A DNA stretch of 53,068 bases from Saprospiraceae bacterium (GTDB lineage Bacteria > Bacteroidota > Bacteroidia > Chitinophagales > Saprospiraceae): the NCBI GenBank assembly GCA_020850225.1, contig JADZFD010000014.1, forward strand, positions 1 to 53,068, in the 5' to 3' direction. Positions 41,504 to 50,717 of the stretch are shown piece by piece (the first letter of the stretch is position 1; the number at the start of each line of letters is the position of its first letter). Position numbers and translations under genes: made by a program. Below the pieces are notes generated by a model that did no database searches, had not been told where the DNA came from, and worked only from the letters and a program-made list of their open reading frames with translations.

Positions 41504-44500
41504 AGCTGTAATCTTTAGGTATGTTTATACGAACTCTGGTACCATATTTCTTATCAAAAATGAAATCATCATAAGATACCGTTATATTATTGTCATTATA
41601 TCTATTAAATATTGAAATCAAATCATGCATGATCCCTGTACTGCCTTTTCTTTTCTCATTTTGACCCTGGTTTATAGATCGTCCTCTGCCATCATCTTCT
41701 ATAATAATTGTATAATGAAGCTCACTTTGCGATATTATTACAGATAAATGTTGTGCTCCTGCTCTGTTCCGGATACCTTTTTCTACTGCATTTTCCACAT
41801 GAATCTGCATTATCATAGAAGGAACAATTGGATTGTATTCGTCCATATTAATATTTATTTTCTTTGTGATTTGTAATTTATTTTCATATTTTACCTGTTG
41901 AATGTCCAGATAATTATCCACTATTTTTAATTCCTTATGCAGACTATGGCAGGAAGTACCTGACTGAATATTCTGATACAGCAAACTAACATTATTTGCC
42001 AGGCCATCAATGACCGTAGCCGTTTCTATATCTTTCTTATATCTGCCTTGTAGCCAGTGAAGTGTGTTATTGATGAAATGTGGGTTGAAGAAATTGGATA
42101 ATGATTTGATTCTTAACATATCCTGACCTCTTTTAGATTGCTCAAGGATGAGATTTTTCTCTGCAGCAATTCTTTTAGTCTTTGAGTATTGTAGTATTAT
42201 TATAAATGGCAGAGAACCAATCAATACGAACAAAGTCACCCAAAACCATATCTTTTCAGTCAGAAGTTTAGGAATTATTATAGTTTTTACTAATGTAGCT
42301 TTAAGTTGATTGTTTTTATAGGCTTTAATGACGAGTTTATAAGTATCCGGAGGTAAATACGCTATACTTTTTTTCTTTTCTCTTGTTTGATTATTAAAAA
42401 AAATAGTATCCTGTAAATGGGTAATTACAGCGACAGAATAAATGATATTATCCTGAAAGTAACCATTTCCATCAGCTGACCATGCAATCTCCAAAGATCG
42501 TTTATCCTGAGGACCTGTTATTCTTTCCTTAAAGTCCTTTATTTCACTGTCGCCAAATTTTATGGATCTTAAATACAACTGGGTTTGAGATGTATCAAAC
42601 CTCATATTATCTATATCTATGCTAAGTGCACCTTCGTTTGTACCTACCCAAAGCAAACCTTTATGGTCTACCAGCAGTGCATTTTGTTCTGCACCTTTTC
42701 CAGGTATATCCTTATCAAAATAAAGTACATAAACCCTTAATCTGCCTTCAGTATCAGGTGGTCTATATTTATCTATAAAATAGATTCCTATTGTAGTACC
42801 TACGATTATATAGCTATCATGCTCGTACATGCTTCTAATCATGCCGATTTTTTCACCTGGTAACGGCATATACTCCCAGTTGCTGATTAAATTTAATCGG
42901 GTAATATCATACATATGTGGGTCCTTCAATACATGTACACCCTTGTTAGTACCTAACCAAAGATTGCCTTTCTGATCAATAAGAGATGCCATAACACCCA
43001 ATACTTCAGGTTCATTGGGTGAAGCCAGCCAATTGATAACCGTATCTTTTTGTGGGTCATAACATGCGACACCCTGAGAAGGTCTTCCCATCCAGAGACG
43101 GCTATTCTTATCTTCACTGATAGTAAGTATATTATCAAGTAAAAGCCCTTTTTTTCTGTTTACTATCTTATAGTCTGGTGGAGTTTTATCATCAAATATC
43201 AGTAATTTCGTGTTTGACAGACCGGCAGCAATCTTTCCGGATTTCAACGGCTTAAAATAAAATCCAACAGGTATATATTCAGGAAATTCAATACTTTTTC
43301 GAACTTTATTACTTATATAGTCTAATTTTTTAGATTCCTTCAATTCATCAAAAAAGAATAGTTTATTATGCACAAGAGTAGCACCAACTAATACACGATT
43401 ATTGTGCAGTGACTTGTCTGATGGTCTGTGGAGGGTTTTCCCATCCCAATACACCCAGCCTGAGTTATTATACCCACCAAACCACATCCTACCATGGTTA
43501 TCTTCTGCCATCGTATGCAATCCATTGACCATACTGGAATTGTTCTCTAAAATGGTTGTCACCTGAGGCGTTCGTTTTATAAGACCGTTTTGCGTTGCAT
43601 ACCAAATATTATTATTCCTGTCCAAAACCACTTGTCTATGTGTCAAGCCTTCATTCAGGTCTTTGTATTGCAATTCGAAACGGTCTTTTTCAGGATTATA
43701 ATAATACATATCCTTTTTCTTGTTTGCATTTTTTAATACTATAGAAATCGTATTATGCTCATCCGAATTGCCAACTAAAGACATAATTGCATTATTCAAT
43801 ATATTATCATTTTCATGATCATCAATTATTGTTGTTTTGCCATTTCTTAAATCAGTAACGATCTTACTATTCGTAGAAAAAGTAAATTTGAAGGGTGCCA
43901 CATATAAAACTTCTGAAAATTGTTGCTGAATTGCAATTGCATGGATGACTTTTTTAGTTTTAAGATTATATAAAAACAATTTATTATCATTACTAATCTT
44001 ATGTGAAGTATGTAAAGCAACATGTTCTTCATCCATAAATGAAACTCCGTCAAAATTGACCTTGTAGGCTCCGATGGCATCAGGAATGGAAAAGCCTGAA
44101 TTTACAAACAGGGAATCTTTAAAAACCATAATTTCATGATCCATAGATAAAAATAGCATTTCATGAGATTGCATATATTTATAATGAGGTAGCATGCCAC
44201 GAAAAGTCCACATCTTCCATTTTCCACTTGTATCAAAGAGTACAAGTCGCAGTTGTTTCAGATCATAGTTGTAATTTTCAAACCACATTCCTGCATCATC
44301 AATTTGATAAAAAGCTATTCCGATTGGCATGCCTGCATCCGCGAAATCATAATGTGTCCATTCCATACCATCAAAGCTACTGATTGCATGGAGCGAGCTA
44401 TAACCAATCCAAAGCTTATCCTTATGGTCTTTCCACAACCAAACAACTTCCTGATCCAATAGTCCTGAAGAAACATCATACACCCGCTCCATTACCTGTT

Positions 44501-44558
44501 GGCTGGAAGCACTTACATACATACATATCAGTAAAAAAAATGAAAGTGCGTATTTCAT
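41484..44558 (-). CDS. Sensor histidine kinase with reg_prop propeller and LytS-type kinase domain
   Basis: The 1,024-residue protein has a signal peptide (about 1-20, ending SSQ) and a large periplasmic sensor of reg_prop repeats. Examples are KDKLWIGYSS, NNIWYATQNGL, GRMWFGGYN, SRLWMGRPSQG, GNLWLGTNKG and GLLWVGTNEG, forming one or two beta propellers. A Y_Y_Y-type domain (about 680-780) is followed by one membrane helix (near 783-805). A short coiled coil leads into a LytS-type kinase domain with the phospho-acceptor histidine in NPHFINNTLHWLQ (about 822). The ATPase N-box is VENAVEKGIRNR (about 917). The ligand is unknown. It overlaps its response regulator by 20 bases. Confidence 0.9.
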   Translation of the reverse strand: MKYALSFFLLICMYVSASSQQVMERVYDVSSGLLDQEVVWLWKDHKDKLWIGYSSLHAISSFDGMEWTHYDFADAGMPIGIAFYQIDDAGMWFENYNYDLKQLRLVLFDTSGKWKMWTFRGMLPHYKYMQSHEMLFLSMDHEIMVFKDSLFVNSGFSIPDAIGAYKVNFDGVSFMDEEHVALHTSHKISNDNKLFLYNLKTKKVIHAIAIQQQFSEVLYVAPFKFTFSTNSKIVTDLRNGKTTIIDDHENDNILNNAIMSLVGNSDEHNTISIVLKNANKKKDMYYYNPEKDRFELQYKDLNEGLTHRQVVLDRNNNIWYATQNGLIKRTPQVTTILENNSSMVNGLHTMAEDNHGRMWFGGYNNSGWVYWDGKTLHRPSDKSLHNNRVLVGATLVHNKLFFFDELKESKKLDYISNKVRKSIEFPEYIPVGFYFKPLKSGKIAAGLSNTKLLIFDDKTPPDYKIVNRKKGLLLDNILTISEDKNSRLWMGRPSQGVACYDPQKDTVINWLASPNEPEVLGVMASLIDQKGNLWLGTNKGVHVLKDPHMYDITRLNLISNWEYMPLPGEKIGMIRSMYEHDSYIIVGTTIGIYFIDKYRPPDTEGRLRVYVLYFDKDIPGKGAEQNALLVDHKGLLWVGTNEGALSIDIDNMRFDTSQTQLYLRSIKFGDSEIKDFKERITGPQDKRSLEIAWSADGNGYFQDNIIYSVAVITHLQDTIFFNNQTREKKKSIAYLPPDTYKLVIKAYKNNQLKATLVKTIIIPKLLTEKIWFWVTLFVLIGSLPFIIILQYSKTKRIAAEKNLILEQSKRGQDMLRIKSLSNFFNPHFINNTLHWLQGRYKKDIETATVIDGLANNVSLLYQNIQSGTSCHSLHKELKIVDNYLDIQQVKYENKLQITKKININMDEYNPIVPSMIMQIHVENAVEKGIRNRAGAQHLSVIISQSELHYTIIIEDDGRGRSINQGQNEKRKGSTGIMHDLISIFNRYNDNNITVSYDDFIFDKKYGTRVRINIPKDYSYDLDQI

Positions 44559-45451
44559 CAGTTCGTGTACCTAATTGAATCAACAAAAATATAATTTTTA
44601 TTCTACATTCGACACATCAATTTTTAGTGCCTGCATATACAATGTTTACTCAAAATCATTTGGTAGCCTAAAAAAGACGTTTGGTTCCTTTGAAACAGGG
44701 TTTTGGTGGGAAAACAGATATTGGATATTTTATTATAAATTATCTTTGCTTTGATTAATTAGATTATTTAAAGAAATAATCCATATTGATCATCATACTA
44801 CCACTCAAGGTTAAAACCGGGAAGTTTTGTTGAAGTCAATTAAATTGAACAAATTCGTACATTGCTTAATGTAATCGTGGTCTATTCCATAAGCTTATGA
44901 TTGATAAAAGGAAGTTATCATTGCAAATAGCATAAAGATGGATGAACTCATGTACATTGATGAGGTATAGCATTCCCGAATAAGTATCTTTTACTTGATG
45001 TAATATTTGCTATCTGTATCAGGTGGGTAGTACAAAATCGGCGCATTGTCACAATATCCATCCAACCCTTTAATTATGAAACATCGATATGGAATACGGA
45101 CATCATTGTCATCCATATGAAAAAACTATTATTTAATCAATCAGGAGATGGTTTTTTTTAATTTGTGTTACAATACAATGAATTTGAATTACTTACGACT
45201 AAATGTGATAGTAAATAAGCATTTTTTAAAAAATATATAAATTAAATCACTTCTAAACGAGTAAAATCTAAAATTACAAAATAAAGAACTTAACTCAATG
45301 ATTATCGTTAGGTAACGATTGTTGCATAAACCGGTATAAATCCCGCCAAAACGCTTAATTTATTTCTTATTTTATCACCGGAATATCCATCCAGTACCTA
45401 TTTATATTTATCCCGGAGATGATACCTAAAGAATATCAATAAAATGTTTTT

Positions 45452-45565
45452 ACCCTGAAGGGGTGATATGTTTATAAAAAACAATATACATGCTATGTAC
45501 GACCCCGAAAGGGTCGAATGTTTCAACTGATTCATTTTCTATATACATTAAATCCCTACGGGATT
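45452..45565. repeat. Cluster of three REP-like GC hairpins
   Basis: Three short hairpins with GGG/CCC arms stand in an AT-rich background: ACCCTGAAGGGGT (45452-45464), GACCCCGAAAGGGTC (45501-45515) and AATCCCTACGGGATT (45551-45565). The last also begins each copy of the dispersed repeat. They resemble REP elements seen in other Bacteroidota. Confidence 0.6.
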
Positions 45566-45657
45566 ATCGTTTTGGCATTAATGGCATTGCATTCTCTGAA
45601 TGCAATTCACACACTATACTTGCAATTAAAAATTACAAGACCATTAGCAATCATCAT
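45550..45657 (+). repeat. Dispersed palindromic repeat, copy 2
   Basis: This 108-base unit is nearly identical to 40507-40622 and in the same orientation. It has the same three inverted repeats (45551-45565, 45586-45606, 45619-45639), the last with one mismatch. Confidence 0.85.
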
Positions 45658-45666
45658 GTTAATTGT

Positions 45667-45699
45667 GTTAATGGCATTGCATTCTCTGAATGCAATTTA
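45667..45699 (+). repeat. Partial third copy of the palindromic repeat
   Basis: TGTTAATGGCATTGC and the dyad ATTGCATTC-tct-GAATGCAAT (45676-45696) recur 90 bases after their position in copy 2, without the rest of the unit. Confidence 0.75.
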
Positions 45700-45737
45700 T
45701 ATTGATGCTTGTAGAAATATGCAGCATACCCTGATTT

Positions 45738-45887
45738 GATTTTCCCTTGCTCTTTCACTACTCCCGACTTAAACGTATAACCCGGAAAATCATCCCGATT
45801 GCTATCCGCATGATACCGCACCTTAAAAGGCGGTTGCCGTTTCTGACTGTTACGGCAATAAACGATTTTTGACTTATCTCGATTGAG
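45738..45887 (-). pseudogene. Remnant of a group II intron-type reverse transcriptase
   Basis: About 50 codons on the minus strand read L-N-R-D-K-S-K-I-V-Y-C-R-N-S and later F-P-G-Y-T-F-K. This matches the motif L-H-P-E-K-T-K-I-V-Y-C-K-D ... F-L-G-Y-T-F near the end of the reverse-transcriptase domain of group II intron proteins. A stop (45890-45888) lies just before it, the YADD catalytic part is absent, and the frame then runs into repeat sequence. No domain V-like RNA hairpin was seen, so only a fragment remains. Confidence 0.65.
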
Positions 45888-46068
45888 TTACAATTTATAT
45901 TAGACAACCTAAGACGAAATATTTAGGAAAAATACGCATATAAATTGAAAAGAGGTATGTATTTGAACATTACGTCCAAATAAGAATCATTTTTTTATGA
46001 AAAAACATCAATAATATCTTTTTTTTGTGAATTTTGCGTTCTCATTTACAACTTAATAAAATAAGGTC

Positions 46069-46887
46069 ATGTCCGTAGCCAAAAAAGATATAAAAAGAAT
46101 CACTACCCATGTACTTCAGGCGATGAAGGAACAAGGTGAAAAAATCAGTATGCTTACTGCCTACGATTATAGCATAGCAAAAATACTGGATGCTGCCGGT
46201 ATAGATATCTTACTGGTAGGCGATTCCGCATCCAATGTTATGGCGGGTCACGAAACGACATTGCCAATAACACTTGACCAGATGATCTATCATGCACAAT
46301 CAGTAGTTCGTGCTGTCGACAGAGCATTTGTAGTTGTGGATCTCCCATTCGGATCCTATCAGGGCAACAGTACCAAAGCACTGAATTCAGCTATAAGTAT
46401 CATGAAAGAATCCGGAGCACATGCTGTCAAGTTGGAAGGCGGTGCAGAAATCGAAGAATCCGTACGCCGTATACTATCTGCCGGTGTTCCTGTCATGGGA
46501 CATTTGGGACTTACACCTCAAAGTATTTACAAATTTGGTACTTACAGCGTACGCGCCAAAGAAGAAGCCGAAGCTCAGCAATTAATAGAAGATGCCCGGT
46601 TGCTGGCTGAATTAGGTTGTTTTGCCATTGTACTTGAAAAAATACCTGCTGAACTTGGTAAAAAGGTAGCAGAATCCGTACATATCCCGGTTATAGGCAT
46701 TGGTGCGGGCGGTGGAGTTGACGGTCAGGTGCTGGTAGTCCATGATCTGCTGGGTCTCACTAAGGACTTCAACCCCCGGTTTTTAAGAAGATACCTCAAC
46801 CTATTTGAAACTGTGCAGAACGCAGTAGAAAACTATATCAGTGATGTAAAATCAGGAGATTTTCCTTCAAAAGACGAACAATACTAA
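46069..46887 (+). CDS. panB: 3-methyl-2-oxobutanoate hydroxymethyltransferase
   Basis: PanB makes ketopantoate from 2-oxoisovalerate and methylene-tetrahydrofolate, the first step toward pantothenate and coenzyme A. The 272-residue product has the family motifs [36 protein letters not shown] (first metal aspartate), [10 protein letters not shown] (second metal aspartate), [16 protein letters not shown] and the catalytic-loop [15 protein letters not shown]. Length is typical. panC and panD are not in the window. mltG follows 27 bases later and may share its transcript. Confidence 0.96.
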   Translation: MSVAKKDIKRITTHVLQAMKEQGEKISMLTAYDYSIAKILDAAGIDILLVGDSASNVMAGHETTLPITLDQMIYHAQSVVRAVDRAFVVVDLPFGSYQGNSTKALNSAISIMKESGAHAVKLEGGAEIEESVRRILSAGVPVMGHLGLTPQSIYKFGTYSVRAKEEAEAQQLIEDARLLAELGCFAIVLEKIPAELGKKVAESVHIPVIGIGAGGGVDGQVLVVHDLLGLTKDFNPRFLRRYLNLFETVQNAVENYISDVKSGDFPSKDEQY

Positions 46888-46914
46888 TTAACGGTTAATA
46901 AATAAAAACACTTT

Positions 46915-47937
46915 ATGTCTAAAATTCTTAGAGCCGGATTAACTATCGCTGTCATTGCAGGTCTGATTGGTTTATATTTATTTTTCCATTATTTCAGGAG
47001 TAATAATTTTAAAGGATCGGAATCAAAAACGATTTACATACATTCGGATGCTACATTCGATGACGTATTGCAAATCATGAAAGACAGTAATGTTTTGAAA
47101 GATATATCCACATTCAGAACTGTTGCTCAACTAAGAAATTATGATACATCTGTAAAACCCGGCAAATATATCCTCAAACCAGGTATGAACAACCAGCAAA
47201 TAGCCGGCAAATTGAGATCAGGTGACCAGGATCCTCAAAAAGTAACAATTAACAATATCCGGATGATCAGCGATCTGGCAGGTAAAGCTTCCAGGTATTT
47301 TGAATCAGATTCTATTACATTCCTGAATTATCTGAAAGATCCTGAAGTTGCTGCATCTTTGGGCTATAATCAGGACAACTTTCTGACTATGTTCATACCC
47401 AATACCTATGAGATGTTCTGGACATCAACGCCTGAATCATTTGTAAAGAGAATGAAGAAGGAATATGATAATTTCTGGACGCAGGACAGAATCAATAAAT
47501 TAACAGCCAATAATCTGACCCCTACTGAAGCCTATATCATTGCTTCCATAGTTGAAAAGGAAAGTAATTATACGCCAGAAAAACCGGTAATTGCCGGAGT
47601 ATATCTCAACCGGCTTCATGCTGGAGAGCGATTACAGGCAGATCCTACGGTTGTATTTGCTATGGGTGATTTTTCTATACAGCGTGTTCTGTACACCCAT
47701 CTGAAGACGGATTCACCTTACAACACCTATCTCAACACAGGGCTTCCTCCGGGACCTATCTGCATGCCTTCCATGGCGAGTCTGGAAGCGGTAATCAATG
47801 TCGATAAGCATAAATACATGTTTTTTTGTGCAAGGCCTGATAACAGTGGTATCCATGTTTTTGCTGAGACGTATCAGGAACATCTCAAAAATGCTGATAA
47901 TTTTTCTAAATGGCTCAATAGCTTGAATATAAAATAA
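46915..47937 (+). CDS. mltG: Endolytic murein transglycosylase MltG
   Basis: MltG cuts nascent glycan strands inside the chain and limits their length. The 340-residue protein has one N-terminal membrane helix (about 8-25), a LysM-like part (about 38-95) and a YceG-like catalytic domain. That domain has FIPNTYEMFW, ASIVEKESNY with the catalytic glutamate (E214 region), ADPTVVFAMG, SPYNTYLNTGLPPGPICMP and the ending KYMFFCARPDNSGIHVFAETYQEH. It lies 27 bases after panB. Confidence 0.94.
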   Translation: MSKILRAGLTIAVIAGLIGLYLFFHYFRSNNFKGSESKTIYIHSDATFDDVLQIMKDSNVLKDISTFRTVAQLRNYDTSVKPGKYILKPGMNNQQIAGKLRSGDQDPQKVTINNIRMISDLAGKASRYFESDSITFLNYLKDPEVAASLGYNQDNFLTMFIPNTYEMFWTSTPESFVKRMKKEYDNFWTQDRINKLTANNLTPTEAYIIASIVEKESNYTPEKPVIAGVYLNRLHAGERLQADPTVVFAMGDFSIQRVLYTHLKTDSPYNTYLNTGLPPGPICMPSMASLEAVINVDKHKYMFFCARPDNSGIHVFAETYQEHLKNADNFSKWLNSLNIK

Positions 47938-48040
47938 AGCTATACCGCTACTCTATACCACCAATAGTAAAATTAAAGCGGATTGGTGCGCTTTTTTTAT
48001 TATTTCCAAGATTAATATTTTTATTTTGGAAAAAATTATC

Positions 48041-48048
48041 TATATTTG
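48041..48048 (+). promoter_or_regulatory. Candidate -7 element upstream of the 148-residue lipoprotein gene
   Basis: TATATTTG fits TAnnTTTG and lies 94 bases before the ATG at 48143. A TTTG at 48025 is too close to act as the -33 element. Confidence 0.35.
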
Positions 48049-48142
48049 TTTTTTTGCAATAATGTAGAGTACAAGAAGTTTAATATTATTAAGATATCGA
48101 AATCCTATTTTTGTATTTATTAAAACAATAAAATGTAAATAT

Positions 48143-48589
48143 ATGAAACTTTCTTATTCGAAATCAATTTCGTTACCACAAAGTTTGCTTAGAAAGGTAT
48201 TATTGTCTTTCCTAGCGACAATCTTTATAGCTTCTTGTATGAAAGAAGATAGCAAGAATTTTTCTAATGACGCATTGGTGTCAAACCGGATACTGTTAAA
48301 TTGTGACGGAACACCCATGTTACCACCAGTAATTTTAGATTCTTGGACTGAAGACGGTGTATGTTGCTTTGAACTTGAATTCAGTAAAGTTTATTTAGAT
48401 GGTAGTGTAGTTCAAATTATAGGATTTGACTCATCCGGAAATACTATGGCTTTACAACCAAATGGCTATTGTCTGGGAAATATTATGAATTATAAATATA
48501 TATGTTGTATCAATGATACAGCAGCGACGATAACGATTTCGTTATTTCCGTCTAATAAATGTATAGAAATTCCATTGCCTTGTACATAA
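48143..48589 (+). CDS. Predicted small lipoprotein, function unknown
   Basis: The 148-residue product has a 32-residue signal with an extended basic N-region and a lipobox I-A-S-C (C33) followed by M-K-E-D. The mature part has several cysteines (in CDGTP, VCCFELEF, YCLG, YICCIND, KCIEIPLPCT), suggesting disulfides in an exported protein. No family is recognised. It stands 59 bases before a T9SS-sorted protein on the same strand and could be co-transcribed. Codon use looks more AT-rich than in panB/mltG. Confidence 0.6.
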   Translation: MKLSYSKSISLPQSLLRKVLLSFLATIFIASCMKEDSKNFSNDALVSNRILLNCDGTPMLPPVILDSWTEDGVCCFELEFSKVYLDGSVVQIIGFDSSGNTMALQPNGYCLGNIMNYKYICCINDTAATITISLFPSNKCIEIPLPCT

Positions 48590-48648
48590 GTAATTTGTAC
48601 GCTATATTTAAGCTATTCTTTTCTCGTTTAATTTTAAAATGAATAGTT

Positions 48649-50007
48649 ATGAAAACAATTAAATACTTATTGTCACTTTTATTCACTGGTGTTGTATTTG
48701 CGACACATATATTATCTCAATGTTATAATATCACACTGAATAATCAGCAGGAAATAAATGATTTTATAAAGAATTATGGAACATGTAATGAGGTAGACTA
48801 CCTAACCATCAGAGATAGACAAAATGATATTGTCGATTTTGACAGTCTGATACACCTCATTCGGATTAATGAACGTTTGAATTTAAACGATTTTAGTAAT
48901 ACACATGAAATAAATATATCTGGTCTAAAAAATCTCAGGTATGTAAATCAATTTCAATATGGTCTTACAAATGTAATTGGTATTTTTAATTCATTAGATT
49001 CCATACATTTATTAAGTATAAAATTGGATAAAAGCTCTTTTGCACCATTTAAGCACTTAAAACATATAGAGAATGCCCTGAATTTAAAACTTACACCGTT
49101 TTGCTCCACAGAAGAAATTCCAATTTTCACTATTGGTGATCATTTTCAAATTGGGTTTTCATCAAATGCTTATAGCCCTTCGTTTAGCGATTGTATAGCG
49201 AGTTTTGCTTCCAGACTGGATTTAAGCAAACGTATATCATTAAATTTATATCCGGTTGACAGTTTTAACTTAGCTTGGTTTCCTTTGCCCGACAGGTTAG
49301 AAAATTTGATATTTAGCTATCATCAAAATAGTGATTTGAGTAGCATATCCAATATCAAGTCGTTAAACAATATAAGTATTACCTATGATCTTGGTGGCAA
49401 TGATTATGGCAAAGGATTGGGCTATATTGAAGAAATTGAAAGTATAAACTTGCAGAATATAAAGAACGAAGCAATAGATTATGCTGCCTTATTTCCTAAT
49501 ATAAAGCACGTAAAAAACTCTTTTTTATTATTTTCTGATAACTTCGTTACAAATCTTGATTTTTTGGAAGGGGTTACTGCGCCCGACCCTGAAGATCCGG
49601 AGCAATACTGGTATGTTGTAAGCATAAATGATAATAAAAATCTGAGGAATTGCAATGTTTCATTTCTATGTGAAGCGTTAAGAAAATATCCTGAGCAGAT
49701 TTTAATTTCTAATAACGCCGGTTTGTGTACCAGAGCTGAAGTATTGAAGTATTGTGAGACTGTTTCAACATTAGATTCAGATGAAAAGGAATTGATGTTA
49801 TCTCCTAATCCTGCCTCAACAAATCTTCGGATTATTGGATTAAGTGGTACTGTTTCGTATCAAATATATAATGTTTATGGAACAATAGTACAGTCCGGAA
49901 CGACCAATACGGAAATTGGTATTCAGCATTTAAGTAAAGGGATGTATGTCATCCAATTAAAAAAGCATAATGGTATGATCATTAATAAAAAATTTGTAAA
50001 AATGTAA
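48649..50007 (+). CDS. T9SS-sorted protein with receptor-L/LRR-like repeats
   Basis: The 452-residue product begins with a signal peptide (about 1-23, ending LSQ). Residues about 30-350 form irregular strand-turn repeats such as GLKNLRYVNQF, FAPFKHLKHIENALNL and LDFLEGV, like the leucine-rich or receptor-L-type repeats of Saprospiraceae surface proteins. The segment ISNNAGLCTRAEVLKYC ends the repeat cap. Residues about 378-452 are a T9SS type A sorting domain (LSPNPASTNL, IYNVYG, GMYVIQLKK, KKFVKM). It is therefore predicted to be released or attached at the cell surface; the ligand is unknown. Confidence 0.75.
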   Translation: MKTIKYLLSLLFTGVVFATHILSQCYNITLNNQQEINDFIKNYGTCNEVDYLTIRDRQNDIVDFDSLIHLIRINERLNLNDFSNTHEINISGLKNLRYVNQFQYGLTNVIGIFNSLDSIHLLSIKLDKSSFAPFKHLKHIENALNLKLTPFCSTEEIPIFTIGDHFQIGFSSNAYSPSFSDCIASFASRLDLSKRISLNLYPVDSFNLAWFPLPDRLENLIFSYHQNSDLSSISNIKSLNNISITYDLGGNDYGKGLGYIEEIESINLQNIKNEAIDYAALFPNIKHVKNSFLLFSDNFVTNLDFLEGVTAPDPEDPEQYWYVVSINDNKNLRNCNVSFLCEALRKYPEQILISNNAGLCTRAEVLKYCETVSTLDSDEKELMLSPNPASTNLRIIGLSGTVSYQIYNVYGTIVQSGTTNTEIGIQHLSKGMYVIQLKKHNGMIINKKFVKM

Positions 50008-50043
50008 TTGATACAATGTAACGCTTCAATGCGATTAAAAACA

Positions 50044-50082
50044 AAAAGGCTTTATACACCAACAAGATGTATAAAGCCTTTT
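50044..50082. terminator. Bidirectional terminator between the T9SS protein and the CBS protein
   Basis: AAAAGGCTTTATACA (50044-50058) and TGTATAAAGCCTTTT (50068-50082) form a 15-bp perfect stem with a nine-base loop between two convergent genes. Confidence 0.9.
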
Positions 50083-50100
50083 ATTATTATAATTTAAGGA

Positions 50101-50541
50101 TTAGCGGTTGATTGAATCCATATCACCTTCCAATTCGTCATTAAAAAGGATAGGATTCGGGTATTCTTTTAAAAACATATATCTCAAAACATCAAATGTA
50201 GTTATCAGTCCTACTATTTTGTCTCCTTCTACAATTGGTAACGCATGGAAACGATTGTCCAGAAACAATTCTGCAGCTGTCCCAATTTTATCATCCGGAT
50301 TAAGTTTAATGAGCTTTTTACTCATAATGTCCTTAATTATAATTTTTTCAAAATCATTGGGTTGTATGTGCTTATTCCATAAATCATGCGTTGTAATCAA
50401 GCCCACCAGATTGCCATTATCTACAATAGGAAGGTGGTGAATTCTCTTGGTTTTGAATATGTCAACTGCTCGACCTACAAATTCATCAGGTCCCAGAGTC
50501 GTCAATTCCTTAATCATAATGGTACTTACACTTTCATTCAT
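50101..50541 (-). CDS. Two-CBS-domain protein
   Basis: The 146-residue cytoplasmic protein consists of a CBS pair (a Bateman module), about 8-62 and 72-130. Each contains the pattern H-x-L-P-I-V-(D/E)-x-G/D-x-(L/I)-V-G-L-I-T-T-x-D-(L/V). Such modules bind adenine nucleotides and regulate partners. Nothing else is fused to it, so its target is not evident. It is monocistronic. Confidence 0.9.
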   Translation of the reverse strand: MNESVSTIMIKELTTLGPDEFVGRAVDIFKTKRIHHLPIVDNGNLVGLITTHDLWNKHIQPNDFEKIIIKDIMSKKLIKLNPDDKIGTAAELFLDNRFHALPIVEGDKIVGLITTFDVLRYMFLKEYPNPILFNDELEGDMDSINR

Positions 50542-50717
50542 TTTTAAAAATATTTTCAGGTTATCAATTTTCTACTTAATAATCGTTTGCAAGATATAAC
50601 AAATTTCTGTATTTTAAATAATTCCCGCTTTTCATTATTATTTTATTGATGAATCACGTCATGACATATAACCGGACTAACCCATTAATTGATGCTTCAG
50701 GATGTTAACTTACTGAT

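Larger units (their letters stand above)
44559..46068. other. 1.5-kb gene-free region with repeats and a reverse-transcriptase remnant
   Basis: No intact gene is supported. From the left there are an orphan promoter-like TATCTTTG (44741-44748), an ATCGTTA-gg-TAACGAT dyad (45304-45319), REP-like hairpins (45452-45565), repeat copies 2 and 3 (45550-45696) and the reverse-transcriptase remnant (45738-45887). The part 44760-45240 reads through many stops in all frames and may be decayed coding DNA; I could not identify it. Confidence 0.65.

Noticed and set aside
44741-44748. TATCTTTG as the promoter of a further small RNA in the 44760-45240 region
   Set aside because: No structured downstream sequence or terminator could be found, so the match may be chance in AT-rich DNA.
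45490-45739. Two overlapping plus-strand frames of about 70 codons
   Set aside because: They lie across the palindromic repeat copies and translate the repeats; no coding signal is seen.
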